Below are positions 43,318 through 52,883 of a stretch of 64,000 bases of DNA, one piece after another. This DNA is from Bradyrhizobium arachidis (lineage in GTDB: Bacteria > Pseudomonadota > Alphaproteobacteria > Rhizobiales > Xanthobacteraceae). The notes beneath the pieces were generated by a model. That model saw only the letters and a program-made list of their open reading frames with translations. It made no database searches and was not told the DNA's origin. Numbering within the stretch: the stretch's first letter is position 1; each line of letters starts with the position of its first letter. Both the position numbers and the translations under genes were made by a program. Location of the stretch: positions 3,782,001-3,846,000 of the forward strand of contig NZ_CP030050.1 of assembly GCF_015291705.1 (NCBI RefSeq). The letters are read 5' to 3'.

Positions 43318-44853
43318 TCAGCAGGCGGTCGAAGGACTGGTTCGCGCAGGCGCGACGGCCGATGGAAATTTGCTGGCGAGGGCGCGGGTCTTGGGTTGAA
43401 CGCGCGATCCGTCGATCACCTCGAGCCGGCCGCAGCGGTTCAGCGTGTGCAGTTTCCTGCCGGGCCAGGCCGGGCCCGGCTTGAGAGCGTGGCGGACGAC
43501 CTGCTTGTAGGATGTCGGCGACAGCTCGACGATCTCCGCGAGGGCCAGCGCTGCGCCATATCCATGGACGCAGTCCTGCACCGGCCGCCACAATTTGCCA
43601 TCGATGGTGACGAAATTTCCCGCAGGTCGCGTGCTCGCGCGATCGATCAGAACCGGGTTGCTGGCATGGGGCAGCCAGGGTCCGAGCAGATGGTCGGCGT
43701 AATAGATCGCCAGCGAGTCCGAATAGCCGCCGCTTCCGTCGCGCCAGGCGCCGAACAGATAATTCAGGCCGTTGTGCCGCGTGATCGTCGCGTCCGCGAG
43801 CTCGAGGCCCGACAGCAGCGTCGCGTGTCGCTCCCATTTGTCCGGAAACCGGACGCATTTGTAGAGCGCGACGTCGCCGTGAAGCGAGCTCTCCGGGATC
43901 ATCCACAGCTCGCCATCGTCCTCGATCAGGAACGGATAGGAGAGGTGCCAGGGCTCCTCCAGCACCGGCACGACCTCGCCGATCGGCCCGCTGTCGCCGA
44001 ACTCGATCGCCGAGATGATGCCTTTTCCGACGCGGTGATCGAGGTCCTCGAAGAAGACGAAGGTTCGTCCGCGCCAGGTGATCGGGAAGGGATCGGCGTA
44101 GAAATGGTTTCCGGGATCGCCGAGCACGTTCCAGCGCGGCCCGGAGAGATCTCCAGTCTGCCAGACGCCAGCGCCGTCATTGAAGCGCCATCCGACATGC
44201 CAATGCGGCGCATAGCAGCACAGGCGATAGATCTCCTTGGCGATCGATACCGCAAGGCCGCGCAACACATAGGCCACCGGCTGCCGGCCGTTGCCATCAG
44301 GGGCGGGACGCGCCAGCTGCGGCACGATGCGCGGCCGTCCCGACAGGATCGCCGCCACCATGGTCAGCGTTCGCGCCATGACCGTTTCGAGCCCGCCGCT
44401 CAGGCCGGCCGCGATCTCCGCGGACGGATGGCCGCGATCGAGCACGACGCCGTCGACCTCGTTGACGATCTCGATGACAGGCAGATCGCCGGCGAGGATG
44501 GCGGCGAGTGCGGCGTTCTCGCCGGCGGTGCCATTGAACAGGGGGCGGAGATACAGCCTTGCCGTACAGCTCGGATCCCGCGCCGCGCCCGTGAAATCGA
44601 CGATCACGTCGGCCGCGCCGCTTGGCGCCTGCGTTCCTTCCGGAGTGACCTTCAGCCTGCCGCCGCCGCTTTGCTTGCCCTTGTGCAGCACCATGCGCTC
44701 GAGCTCAAACAGCGCATCAAGGCCTGCGGGCCGCGGCTGTGCCGTTGCGGTCCATGCGATCCGGACCGGAACGCTGCGGCCGTCGATCGACAGCGTCTGA
44801 CGATCCATCCACTGCCGCGCATGGTCACGTTCACAGCGAAACTCGATGATCAT
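43318..44853 (-). CDS. Formyltransferase-like/beta-propeller glycosyl-transfer protein (GINT1-like)
   Basis: A 511-residue protein. The first 190 residues have a mixed alpha/beta pattern resembling the formyltransferase-like N-terminus of glucosamine inositolphosphorylceramide transferase-like proteins. The rest, from about residue 215, is a propeller-like repeat region with the family's markers YADPFPITWRGRTFVFFEDL, WHLSYPFLIEDDGELWMIPE and SLHGDVALYKC. Proteins with this layout occur in bacterial exopolysaccharide loci and are thought to modify or transfer sugars. Its place at the edge of the polysaccharide cluster, 27 bases after a GT4 gene, supports that. Exact reaction unknown. Confidence 0.75.
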   Translation of the reverse strand: MIIEFRCERDHARQWMDRQTLSIDGRSVPVRIAWTATAQPRPAGLDALFELERMVLHKGKQSGGGRLKVTPEGTQAPSGAADVIVDFTGAARDPSCTARLYLRPLFNGTAGENAALAAILAGDLPVIEIVNEVDGVVLDRGHPSAEIAAGLSGGLETVMARTLTMVAAILSGRPRIVPQLARPAPDGNGRQPVAYVLRGLAVSIAKEIYRLCCYAPHWHVGWRFNDGAGVWQTGDLSGPRWNVLGDPGNHFYADPFPITWRGRTFVFFEDLDHRVGKGIISAIEFGDSGPIGEVVPVLEEPWHLSYPFLIEDDGELWMIPESSLHGDVALYKCVRFPDKWERHATLLSGLELADATITRHNGLNYLFGAWRDGSGGYSDSLAIYYADHLLGPWLPHASNPVLIDRASTRPAGNFVTIDGKLWRPVQDCVHGYGAALALAEIVELSPTSYKQVVRHALKPGPAWPGRKLHTLNRCGRLEVIDGSRVQPKTRALASKFPSAVAPARTSPSTAC

Positions 44854-44880
44854 GTCGAGCCCATCTCTTCCAATGCCCGG

Positions 44881-46071
44881 TCAGATGACCTGGCCGAGAA
44901 TTCGAACGTATTCCTCCACCATCGCATCGACCGAATAGCGCGACTTCAGGCCCCTGCCGTTTTGTCGCAGCTCGTCACTCAATGCCTGGTCATTCAGAAG
45001 TTGGGAGACGGCGGCCGACAGCTGCGCATGATCGGCGGCGTCGACGAACAGGGCCGTCGGCTTGCCTTCGAAGGAGAGCACCTCGCGCAGCACGGGAAGA
45101 TCGGTGACGACGGAGGGAACACCGGCGTTCGCGGCCTCGACCGCGGCAAGGCCGAAGGTCTCGGCCTGGGTCGGAAATACGAAGACGTCGAGACAGGCGA
45201 GGAACTCTGCCATCCGGCGCGGGGGGATTTCGCCGAGCAGATGCAATCTGTCCGATACTTTCAGCTCATCCGCGAGCTGCCTCAGCCGCGCCTCGTCGGC
45301 GCCCTGGCCGGCGAGGGCAAGGTGCCAGGATGGCTGATCGGGCAGGAGGCGGATCGCCGCATCGAGCCGCTTGTGCGGGTGCAGCCGCGCGGCGCAGCCG
45401 AGCAGGATGCGGTCCGGCGGCAGATCGAATTTCTGCCGCGCAGCCTGCTTCGACAAAGTGAGCGCCTTGTCGTCGAAGCCGTGCGGAACATGCACCATGC
45501 GGGAGCGGTAGGCGGCAGGGTAGCGCGAATATTCGCGCTCCATGTCCTTCGAGTTGAGCGTGATGCAGTCGAAGAAGCCGAGGCTGCCCATGGCGATGTC
45601 GGCGGTGCGGACCGGCCAGCTCATCGACAGCGCGGATGAGACCTGATTGGCGACGACCGGTGCGCGGCTGACGAGGCGCGTCACGCCCGCGCCGATGACG
45701 TTGCCGAAATGCTGGAAGGTCAGGACGGCATCGGGCCGGACGGTCCTGATATGGCGGCCGAGCGTCCACAGCATGCGCAGCAGCGCCAGCGGATTGCCGG
45801 GGCGGCGCGAGGCGCAATAGAGCGTATCGGGCGGCTCGTCGAACGAATCCGACTTGCGGAAGAAGAACAGATTGGTGACGCGGTAGCCACGCGCGGTCAG
45901 CCCGGCACCGAGCAGCCTCGAGATCTCCTGCGCACCCGCGTTCTCGGCCTGCGTCTGCACGAGAAGTACACGCGGCTTTGCTCCGCCACCGTCCGGCATC
46001 GCCAGCGCTGCCGCGGTCGACGGCAGCCTCGGTGCCTCGCCCAGTTCTGTGCCTGGCTGGTAATGGAGCAC
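44881..46071 (-). CDS. Glycosyltransferase, family 4/group 1
   Basis: A GT-B glycosyltransferase of up to 396 residues. The frame begins with GTG at 46071; a later ATG (45999, MPDGGGAKPRVLLVQTQ) just before the Rossmann half would give 372 residues and is an alternative start. The donor domain has ILLGCAARLHPHKRLD and the EX7E-like region FVFPTQAETFGLAAVEAANA, with AETFG and E giving the two acidic positions. It should add a sugar to a lipid-linked polysaccharide precursor in the cytoplasm. It precedes the GINT1-like gene in the same direction. Confidence 0.9.
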   Translation of the reverse strand: MLHYQPGTELGEAPRLPSTAAALAMPDGGGAKPRVLLVQTQAENAGAQEISRLLGAGLTARGYRVTNLFFFRKSDSFDEPPDTLYCASRRPGNPLALLRMLWTLGRHIRTVRPDAVLTFQHFGNVIGAGVTRLVSRAPVVANQVSSALSMSWPVRTADIAMGSLGFFDCITLNSKDMEREYSRYPAAYRSRMVHVPHGFDDKALTLSKQAARQKFDLPPDRILLGCAARLHPHKRLDAAIRLLPDQPSWHLALAGQGADEARLRQLADELKVSDRLHLLGEIPPRRMAEFLACLDVFVFPTQAETFGLAAVEAANAGVPSVVTDLPVLREVLSFEGKPTALFVDAADHAQLSAAVSQLLNDQALSDELRQNGRGLKSRYSVDAMVEEYVRILGQVI

Positions 46072-46269
46072 GGATCCCGACCCGCTAATGAAATCTTCAC
46101 CTTCTTAACTCCGTACCTACCATGCGGGCATCGGCCAGACACCGACTAGCAACAAACGGAGTTAATGCGCGCGCTGCCGGAAGCACATCATTCACAGGAG
46201 AATTCCGCTTCCTGCCGGGTGGAATGGCGCGAGCGTGTTAACCAATTGGTCATGCTCGCGCGGGGCCGG

Positions 46270-46288
46270 GTAACCGCGGATTAACCAT
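46270..46288 (+). promoter_or_regulatory. Candidate CtrA box before the GumC/Wzz-like gene
   Basis: GTAACCGCGGATTAACCAT reads as GTAA-N7-TTAACCAT. The CtrA consensus is TTAA-N7-TTAAC, and TTAACCAT is the strong half-site in rhizobia, so only the first base deviates. It lies 64 bases before the ATG at 46352, in the 280-base divergent gap between the GT4 gene and GumC. Another TTAACC at 46238-46243 lacks the partner half. Confidence 0.5.
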
Positions 46289-46351
46289 AGATATTTACGT
46301 TGGGGGCAGGCCACTGAACCAGTGTTTGCCAGTTGAATCCGAGTAAATTCC

Positions 46352-48442
46352 ATGACGTTCGGTCGCCGCGCAGACCCGACCAGTTCCGGATCGACCGCCG
46401 CGTCGTGGCAGGGCCGGAATTCGTCGAACGGTGAGGGGCGCGGAGCCGCCGCGCGCGGTATGCTCACGACCGCCGGCGCGCTGTCCTTCATCCGGGACAA
46501 CGGTCGCCACATCCTGACGCTCGCGCTCGCGATCTTCGCGCTCGGCGTCGTCGTCCTGCTCGTGATTCCGGTGCGATATGCCGCGACCGCGCTAGTCGTC
46601 GTCGATCCCCGCGAGCAGCGCGTGACCACGGAGCAGGACGTCCTGCCGGGCATCGGACAGGACAGCGCCGCGCTGCAAAGCCTGGTCGAAGTCGCCAAGT
46701 CCGACGGCTTTCTCAAGCCGCTGCTCGAGCAGCTGAAGATTCGCGACGACGAGGACATTTCCGGGGGACACACCGACCCCGCGCGCCTGCTCGAGCGCTT
46801 CCGCAACCGTCTCGATATTTCCCGCCGCGGGCTGACCTATGTCATCGCCTTCCGCTTCACCTCGAACCGGCCGGACCGCGCGGCCTATTACGCCAATGCC
46901 ATCGCCGAGGCATTCGTCGCGAGCCAAAAAAGCATCCGCACCGAGGCGACCGACGAGGCGGCCGACTGGCTGAGCAGCCGGCTCAAGACGCTGAACGACC
47001 GGTTGAAGACATCGGAGGACGCGGTTGCCGCCTTCAAGCTCGAGCACAGGATCGTCAACGCCGGCAAGGATTCCACGACGCAGCAATTGCGCGTGACCGA
47101 GCTGTCGCAGCAGGTCGCCGCCGCGCGCGCGCGGACCGAAGAGGCCAAGGCCCGCTTTGAGCAGGCGCAGCGCGATCTCAAGGGCAATGTCGAGAGCCCC
47201 GTGAAGCAGGATCTGCTGAGCGCGCTACGGGCCCAGCGCTCGGCGCTCAACGACCAGATTGCGCAGAAGCGGGCCGTGTTCGGTGATCGCCACCCCGACC
47301 TCGTGATGTCGTACAGCCAGCTGAACGATCTCAACAGGCAGATCGAGGTGGAGCGGGCCAAGGGCATCGACACCGCAAAGTCGGAATATGAAGCGCAGCG
47401 CGATCAGCAGAAGGCCCTGGAAAGCCAGATGAAGGCCGCTGAATCGCAGCTGCTGGTCGATGGTCAGGCGCTGGTGAAGCTCCAGGAGCTGCAGCGCGAC
47501 GCCGAAGCCAACAGGAACATCTACGAGCAGTTTCTCTCGCGCTCCAAGACCACGAACGAGCAGCGCCTGTTGCAGAGCTCGCAGACCAAGATCGCGTCAT
47601 CCGCCGTTCCGCCACTGCGCTCGACGCTTCCGCCGCTGCCCTTGCTGCTGGCCGCACTCGCGATCGGCTCGCTGCTGACATCGACGGCCGTCGTTGCCGC
47701 AACGGCACGCGGCTCGGACAAACCCGTTCCGGACGTTCGCGCGCGCGAGGTCGAACCGGCTGAGCGCCAGCCGGGCGCATGGGCACGACCGCCGGTGTGG
47801 GCCCGCGTTCCCGAGCTGATGTCGGGCGAAGGGCCCCGAAACATCTGGCAAGGTCCGCTGTCCGCAACCGCCGAGCTCGACCTCGGTCCCTATCTCCGGC
47901 CGCTGCTCGAGCGGCTGGAAAAGTCACCGGGACCACGGGGTAAGGTCGCTCTCGTGATGTCGGTCGGCAAGCGCGCCGGCGGCAACACCGTCGCGCGCTC
48001 ACTGAACCGGTGGGCGGTGAGCCGCGGGAAGCTGGGCGTCCTGATCCGGGTCGAGCCGGATCTCGGCGGTGCCCGTCCTGCCAACGCCAAAGCGCCGGCC
48101 GACGGCATGACCACCACGGCGGATGTCCGCAGCGTCGACGAGCTTCTCGGCGCGGGCAAGCAGCCCAATGCGACGCCCGCGGACGATATTCGCTCCGAGT
48201 TCGATCTGATCGTGGTTCACGCGACGTCGCTGGCGTTGCAGCCGGAGGCGGCGGCGCTGGCCGCGCATGCCGATCTCGTCATCCTGGTCGCGCGCGAAGA
48301 CGCGGTCGATTCAGCGGCCATGCGCAGGGCGACGGCTGCGCTCTCCCGGTTCGGCGGGGTGCCCACTGGCATCGTCGTCAATCACGTGCCCGCCGATCCG
48401 TCGGCGCAGCGCCGGGGCGAAGTGCTGGGTCTGGCCGGCTGA
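46352..48442 (+). CDS. Polysaccharide co-polymerase/chain-length protein (GumC/Wzz) with degenerate kinase-like C-terminus
   Basis: A 696-residue protein. A 50-residue cytoplasmic tail leads to TM1 (HILTLALAIFALGVVVLLV, about 49-67). A Wzz-type periplasmic domain with long coiled coil follows (about 70-425), with the conserved PP near TM2 (SAVPPLRSTLPPLPLLLAA). The cytoplasmic end (about 520-690) has the shape of a BY-kinase domain, but the P-loop reads SVGKRAGGNTVARSL, where a kinase has GEGKT(T/S), and no tyrosine cluster ends the protein. It is thus a probable structural co-polymerase without ATPase activity. A CtrA-like box lies upstream. Confidence 0.87.
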   Translation: MTFGRRADPTSSGSTAASWQGRNSSNGEGRGAAARGMLTTAGALSFIRDNGRHILTLALAIFALGVVVLLVIPVRYAATALVVVDPREQRVTTEQDVLPGIGQDSAALQSLVEVAKSDGFLKPLLEQLKIRDDEDISGGHTDPARLLERFRNRLDISRRGLTYVIAFRFTSNRPDRAAYYANAIAEAFVASQKSIRTEATDEAADWLSSRLKTLNDRLKTSEDAVAAFKLEHRIVNAGKDSTTQQLRVTELSQQVAAARARTEEAKARFEQAQRDLKGNVESPVKQDLLSALRAQRSALNDQIAQKRAVFGDRHPDLVMSYSQLNDLNRQIEVERAKGIDTAKSEYEAQRDQQKALESQMKAAESQLLVDGQALVKLQELQRDAEANRNIYEQFLSRSKTTNEQRLLQSSQTKIASSAVPPLRSTLPPLPLLLAALAIGSLLTSTAVVAATARGSDKPVPDVRAREVEPAERQPGAWARPPVWARVPELMSGEGPRNIWQGPLSATAELDLGPYLRPLLERLEKSPGPRGKVALVMSVGKRAGGNTVARSLNRWAVSRGKLGVLIRVEPDLGGARPANAKAPADGMTTTADVRSVDELLGAGKQPNATPADDIRSEFDLIVVHATSLALQPEAAALAAHADLVILVAREDAVDSAAMRRATAALSRFGGVPTGIVVNHVPADPSAQRRGEVLGLAG

Positions 48443-48450
48443 ACCTGCGC

Positions 48451-49797
48451 CTATTCGGCGGAGTCCATTCCGCGGACTGCGTAATTACCCCGCTTCGATG
48501 CAGAGAAGCGCAGCAATCCGAGAATTGAAGGATCGACCCCGGTCCGCCGGCGGCAGAGGATGTTGAGGGCGATGGTCGCGAGCGCCAGCGACACGGTCGC
48601 CGAGATCGCAGCGCCGAGCACGCCGAACCAGGGAATGAGCACGAGGAATCCGACCAGCCGCAGCGCCACGTTCGCGGCGACGACGGGGACATATTCGCGC
48701 TCATAGCCGGTCAGCTGCAAGATCGCCGCGGATGGACCGCCCGCCGCCTGGAACGCCGTTCCGATCGCAAGCACGATCAGGACCCAGTGCTGTGCGGCGA
48801 AATGGGGCCCGAACAGGTTGAGCAGATAGGGGCCGCCGATCCAGATCAACAGCAGTCCGCTGATCACGCAGAGCGCGGTCACTTCCGCCATCAGCTGCAA
48901 GGTCCGCTCAAACTCCTGGTGGTTCTTGCTGAAGTACAGTGAGGGCAGACGGCGCGCACCGAAGCTGTACAGCGCGGCCGAGAGCATGGCGAAGATGTTG
49001 GCGAGGCGCGAGGCGGCAAAGTAGATGCCGGCGGTCGCCGGATCCAGCATCCAGTAGACCAGGATGACGTCGAAATACTGGTTGGCGGCTTCGAGGATGG
49101 ACGCGACCCAGAAATGAAGCGCGCTCGATCTCCAGCGCGACGTCTCGGAACGCGCTGCGGTGGCGCGGAAATCCGGCAGTGCGCGCGTGATCGCGACGAC
49201 CTGCGCGCCGAGGCCGATCGACATCGCGATCGTCATCACGACGATCAATTCGGCGGGATCGAGCTGACGATGACCGGTCAGGACGGCGATCAGAAACAGG
49301 ACGACGCTGACCCGCCAGAAGAACTCGCGGTTGCCTTCTCCCATGAGGATGCTGACCAGGGACCGCGCGATCTGGCTGCCGAGCATCAATCCCGCATTCA
49401 CGGCCGTGTAGGCCGACACTGCGAGGATCAGCAGCCACCAATCGCCGCGCAGGCTCGCCACGATCGCGATTGCGCCGATCGCGATCAGCATCGCGGCGGA
49501 GGAGATCCTCAGGCTCGATAGCAGCACGCCCTTGGTGAGGTCGGGCTGATTTGCCACCCGATACTCGTTGAGGAATCGCACCAGCAGCGACTCCTGGCCG
49601 ACCAGTCCCACCACCGATGCCATCTGCGCCACCGACAGCCAGGTCGCGAAGATGCCGAACCCGTCGGGCGACATCGTCCGCGCCGCCAGCGAGAACAACG
49701 CAAACGCCAGCGCGCCGCTACCAACCTTGAGCAGGATGGTCCCGGCAACACCACGCGTCACGTCGCGCCGCATGAACTGGACGATGGATTTGATCAT
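48451..49797 (-). CDS. Polysaccharide flippase, Wzx/oligosaccharide-flippase type
   Basis: A 448-residue membrane protein with 12-14 predicted spans of the polysaccharide-biosynthesis (MOP) family. The N-terminus has GVAGTILLKVGSGALAFALF followed by FATWLSVAQMASVVGLVGQE, a typical TM1-TM2 pair for Wzx. It should move the lipid-linked repeat unit across the inner membrane. The ATG at 49797 is an approximation: no ribosome site is evident and an alternative lies at 49773. It is convergent with GumC, whose stop is only 8 bases away. Confidence 0.88.
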   Translation of the reverse strand: MIKSIVQFMRRDVTRGVAGTILLKVGSGALAFALFSLAARTMSPDGFGIFATWLSVAQMASVVGLVGQESLLVRFLNEYRVANQPDLTKGVLLSSLRISSAAMLIAIGAIAIVASLRGDWWLLILAVSAYTAVNAGLMLGSQIARSLVSILMGEGNREFFWRVSVVLFLIAVLTGHRQLDPAELIVVMTIAMSIGLGAQVVAITRALPDFRATAARSETSRWRSSALHFWVASILEAANQYFDVILVYWMLDPATAGIYFAASRLANIFAMLSAALYSFGARRLPSLYFSKNHQEFERTLQLMAEVTALCVISGLLLIWIGGPYLLNLFGPHFAAQHWVLIVLAIGTAFQAAGGPSAAILQLTGYEREYVPVVAANVALRLVGFLVLIPWFGVLGAAISATVSLALATIALNILCRRRTGVDPSILGLLRFSASKRGNYAVRGMDSAE

Positions 49798-50277
49798 GGA
49801 AGTTGAGGAGCAACTCTCCCCTGAAGAGACGTGGTTCGATATCGGAGATAGCCTAGCATGCCGAAAAACCGCGAGTGTTAATGAGAGACCTTCAGGATAT
49901 TGCCGCCCATGACGATGTCGCGATGACGCCGGCTGCGTCACCGTGAAACACAGCCGTCCCGACTGTCCCGTTAGCGCAAAGCCCTGACCCGACCGAAATG
50001 GCGGCATAGCGCCGCATCGGCGGCCATGACGACAAGATCGGCCGTTTGAATGCGGAAATGGTTGCCGGAAAGGGCCGCCGTTCAGGCCGAGTCCGGGATT
50101 TGCCTGACATCCCGAGCAAAGCGCGTGCCGCGATGTCATGGAGCTGGATCAGTCCGCCAGTTCATTAACCTCGATCGGTAGAAATGATCGCGTTTGATCC
50201 CGCGATGCGACATCAGGCGAGAGAATTGCACGAGAGAACTGCAAATGGGACCACCGTTAACCGTGGGAGCCTGAACC
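49798..50277. promoter_or_regulatory. 480-bp divergent intergenic region with a GTTAAC-centred near-palindrome
   Basis: Between the flippase and the FAD oxidoreductase no supported gene is seen. CCACCGTTAACCGTGG at 50251-50266 is a near-perfect palindrome (only the symmetric C pair fails), 12 bases before the ATG at 50278. TTAACC also occurs at 50165-50170. A similar sequence, GCGGATTGTTAACCGC, lies at 52849-52864 before the polymerase gene. These may be sites of one regulator of the polysaccharide genes. Confidence 0.4.
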
Positions 50278-51498
50278 ATGACGGCGGATCAAAGCGTGAC
50301 CGAGCCGGTCGCAGCAACCGGGGCTGCGACGATGGTCGACGTCGCGATCGTCGGCGGCGGCCTTGCGGGATCGCTCGCCGCGGCGGTGCTCGCGCGGGCA
50401 GGGCATCGCGTCACCCTCATCGACAAGCGCGCGGTCTATCCGGACGAATTCCGCGTCGAGAAGATCGGCGGCCCGCAGCTTGAGATGTTCCGGAAGCTGG
50501 GCTTCATCCGCGGCCTCGAGAGCGTCGCGTGTCCATATGACCGCGTGCTCAATATCAGGGAAGGCAAGCTGGTTGATGTCAGCGTCGGCCAGGCTTACGG
50601 GCTTCCGTATGCGGATCTCGTCGCGATGGCGCGCGGCCAGATCCCCGATGCGTCCAGCCTGATCGTCGACGAGGTCACCGCTATCAGCTGCAGCGACGAC
50701 GTCCAGCAGCTCGAGCTCGCCTCCGGTCGGCGCCTGAAGGCACGCCTCGTCGTTCTGGCGACGGGCATGGCTGGTGCTCTCGGCTACAAGCTCGGCATCA
50801 AGCGGCGCGTGCTGGCCGCGGGCCACTCGGTCTCGTTCGGCTTCACGATTGCCCGGCGCGATGGCGCGCCGTTCGATTTCAACGCGCTGACCTGTTACGG
50901 CGAGCGCACCGCCGACGGCGTCGATTATCTCAGCCTGTTTCCGGTGCAGGCCGGCATGCGGGCCAATCTCTTCATGTTCCGCGACCCGGCCGATCCTGTC
51001 ATGCGCGATCTGCGCCGCGACACCGAAGCGACGCTGCTGCGCCTGTTGCCGGGATTGCGGCCCTATCTCGGCGATTTCCACGTGACGGACCGCGTCCAGA
51101 ATTGGGTGATGGACCTGTCCGTCGTCGAAGGACACCTCCAGGACGGCGTCGTGCTCATCGGCGATGCGTTCCAGACCAACTGTCCTGCGGCCGGCACCGG
51201 CGTTGCCCGCCTGCTGGTCGACGTCGAGCGTCTTTGCACCGAATACGCGCCGCGCTGGCTCATGACCGAGGGCATGGGCAAGGCGAAGATATCGGAGTTC
51301 TATTCCGATCGCGACAAGATTGCGGCGGACCAGCAATCGCTGAAGATGGCACACTTCCGCCAGGCGCTGACGTCCCGCAACGATATCGGCTGGGACGTGC
51401 GGCGGCGGCTGCATTTCCTGCGGCGCAGCCTCACCCATCGGGTCGATCAAATGCGCCCGGGCTGGCTCGCGCAGGTCCGAAGCGCGCTGCGCGCCTGA
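50278..51498 (+). CDS. FAD-dependent oxidoreductase/monooxygenase-like protein
   Basis: A 406-residue flavoprotein. The N-terminal FAD fold reads VDVAIVGGGLAGSLAAAVLA, the middle has an arginine-bearing EFRVEKIGGPQLEMFRKLGF segment, and the second FAD motif is GVVLIGDAFQTNCPAAGTG (about residues 289-307). The pattern suits p-hydroxybenzoate-hydroxylase-like monooxygenases, halogenases and geranylgeranyl-reductase-like enzymes. The lysine motif of tryptophan halogenases is not seen. Located within the polysaccharide cluster, it may modify a lipid carrier or a sugar substituent, but no function can be assigned. Confidence 0.8.
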   Translation: MTADQSVTEPVAATGAATMVDVAIVGGGLAGSLAAAVLARAGHRVTLIDKRAVYPDEFRVEKIGGPQLEMFRKLGFIRGLESVACPYDRVLNIREGKLVDVSVGQAYGLPYADLVAMARGQIPDASSLIVDEVTAISCSDDVQQLELASGRRLKARLVVLATGMAGALGYKLGIKRRVLAAGHSVSFGFTIARRDGAPFDFNALTCYGERTADGVDYLSLFPVQAGMRANLFMFRDPADPVMRDLRRDTEATLLRLLPGLRPYLGDFHVTDRVQNWVMDLSVVEGHLQDGVVLIGDAFQTNCPAAGTGVARLLVDVERLCTEYAPRWLMTEGMGKAKISEFYSDRDKIAADQQSLKMAHFRQALTSRNDIGWDVRRRLHFLRRSLTHRVDQMRPGWLAQVRSALRA

Positions 51499-51526
51499 GT
51501 GCTGCGGTGCTCGGCGCCCGCTCGTG

Positions 51527-52663
51527 TCAGCGCGTGGGCGTCGAGGTACGGGTCGGCAAGAGCCTGAACTCCGACATCCTCTTGGCGGCCAGCTTGAGCC
51601 AGGGGGCCTGCTTCAGCGCGAACAGGGATATGGCGCCCGCGGTGCTGCCGGCCTGCGTGACCGTCCACATCGGCGAGGGCTGCCCGCCGAACAATTTCTT
51701 GTACGGCTCGTCACCGATGGTGAAGTCGAGCATCTGATCGCCGCGCTCGATGCAATCCCGTGCCACCTGCTCGAACATCAGCGCGCCCAGGGACTGGCTC
51801 TTGTATCCGGCGATGTCGAACGCGCTCATGATGACCATGAAGCTGTCCTGGTGGTGCAATCCGAGCACGGCGGCGATCACCTCGCCATCCATCTTCATGG
51901 CATAAAGCCGAACAAAGGAGCCGAGACCGCGAAGCGCCACGTCGGAATAGAAGGCGTAATATTCGGGGCGCTGGAGCAGGTCTCCGTCGCCCTGCGACTG
52001 AAAGCGCGGACCGCGAAACTTTCGCATCACGTCCAGTGCCTCGCCGACGGAGGCGCTGTCGTTGCAGCATGCGAAGCTCAGGGCGCCCTTCTTCTGGAGC
52101 TGGCGAGATTTCTTTGCGAGCTCCTTTTGATAGGAGCGATCCAGCGCGCTGGCCCGCCATTGTTCGAACGGCGCGACGAGAACGGCCGCGTAGGCATTGG
52201 TCTCCATCGACACGCGGCGAGGCGCAGCCAGGAGATTTTCGATCGGAAGCCGTCCGTCGGGAATTTTGGTCATCCGGAGCAGATCGAACGGACGGACGAG
52301 GTACCTGATCTCGGCACATGCACTCTCGTCCGCAAGCAACTGCGAAAATACCTCGGGGCTGCAAACCGGCGCGAGATAGTCGGAGACGCGGAGATCGGCG
52401 AACTCGACGGTCCGGATCGGTCCACGCCGGACCCGCAGCATGGGCAGCACCATCGCAAGCGCGCCCGTTGCGCGATGGCGCGCCACGACGATCAGAGGGG
52501 TTGCGCCCGCATGCGGCGCAAGCCCGGTGTAGAGGCTATGCAGCCAGAGCGGATGCTGGAACGCGGTGGCGGCCGAGCCGTCGAACAGCTCTGCGTATTC
52601 CGGCGACAGGAAGTCGAACGCCGGCTCGATGGCGATATCGAAGTTGGTGCTGGGCCTGTTCAT
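51527..52663 (-). CDS. GNAT acyltransferase, BcsL/CelD-like (FemAB-type) family
   Basis: About 378 residues, with two tandem GNAT-like folds characteristic of the acetyltransf_6 family. The core markers are WLHSLYTGLAPHAGATPLIV in the first half and SFMVIMSAFDIAGYKSQSLG in the second. The start at 52663 (MNRPSTNFDI) is preferred over an in-frame ATG at 52801, whose 46 extra residues show no family match. Members occur in cellulose and exopolysaccharide loci and acylate or modify the polymer or a precursor. It fits decoration of this locus's polysaccharide. Confidence 0.8.
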   Translation of the reverse strand: MNRPSTNFDIAIEPAFDFLSPEYAELFDGSAATAFQHPLWLHSLYTGLAPHAGATPLIVVARHRATGALAMVLPMLRVRRGPIRTVEFADLRVSDYLAPVCSPEVFSQLLADESACAEIRYLVRPFDLLRMTKIPDGRLPIENLLAAPRRVSMETNAYAAVLVAPFEQWRASALDRSYQKELAKKSRQLQKKGALSFACCNDSASVGEALDVMRKFRGPRFQSQGDGDLLQRPEYYAFYSDVALRGLGSFVRLYAMKMDGEVIAAVLGLHHQDSFMVIMSAFDIAGYKSQSLGALMFEQVARDCIERGDQMLDFTIGDEPYKKLFGGQPSPMWTVTQAGSTAGAISLFALKQAPWLKLAAKRMSEFRLLPTRTSTPTR

Positions 52664-52883
52664 GCGCAACCGGGAAAAACCAGGTAAATCGGGGCTGTCG
52701 ATCGAGCCGGACCTGCGCTTTATAGCAAGGTCGTTACGGGCGAGACACTGGAGGCCTGTAATTTGCATTAATGCGGCGGGCAGGGTTGGTATCGTTACCA
52801 AACCCTTAAGTCGCCGGGCCGAGCGGATGCGGAGATCGCGGCGCGCTAGCGGATTGTTAACCGCGCTTTAGGAAAGTCGTCTC

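Noticed and set aside
43396..45639. A 747-codon plus-strand open frame across the GINT1-like and GT4 genes
   Set aside because: It spans two real genes of the other strand and their gap, with the same biased composition. No motif or ribosome site was seen.
49892..50119. A short minus-strand frame in the gap upstream of the flippase
   Set aside because: No ribosome site, no domain and a poor composition. The gap is better read as a promoter region.
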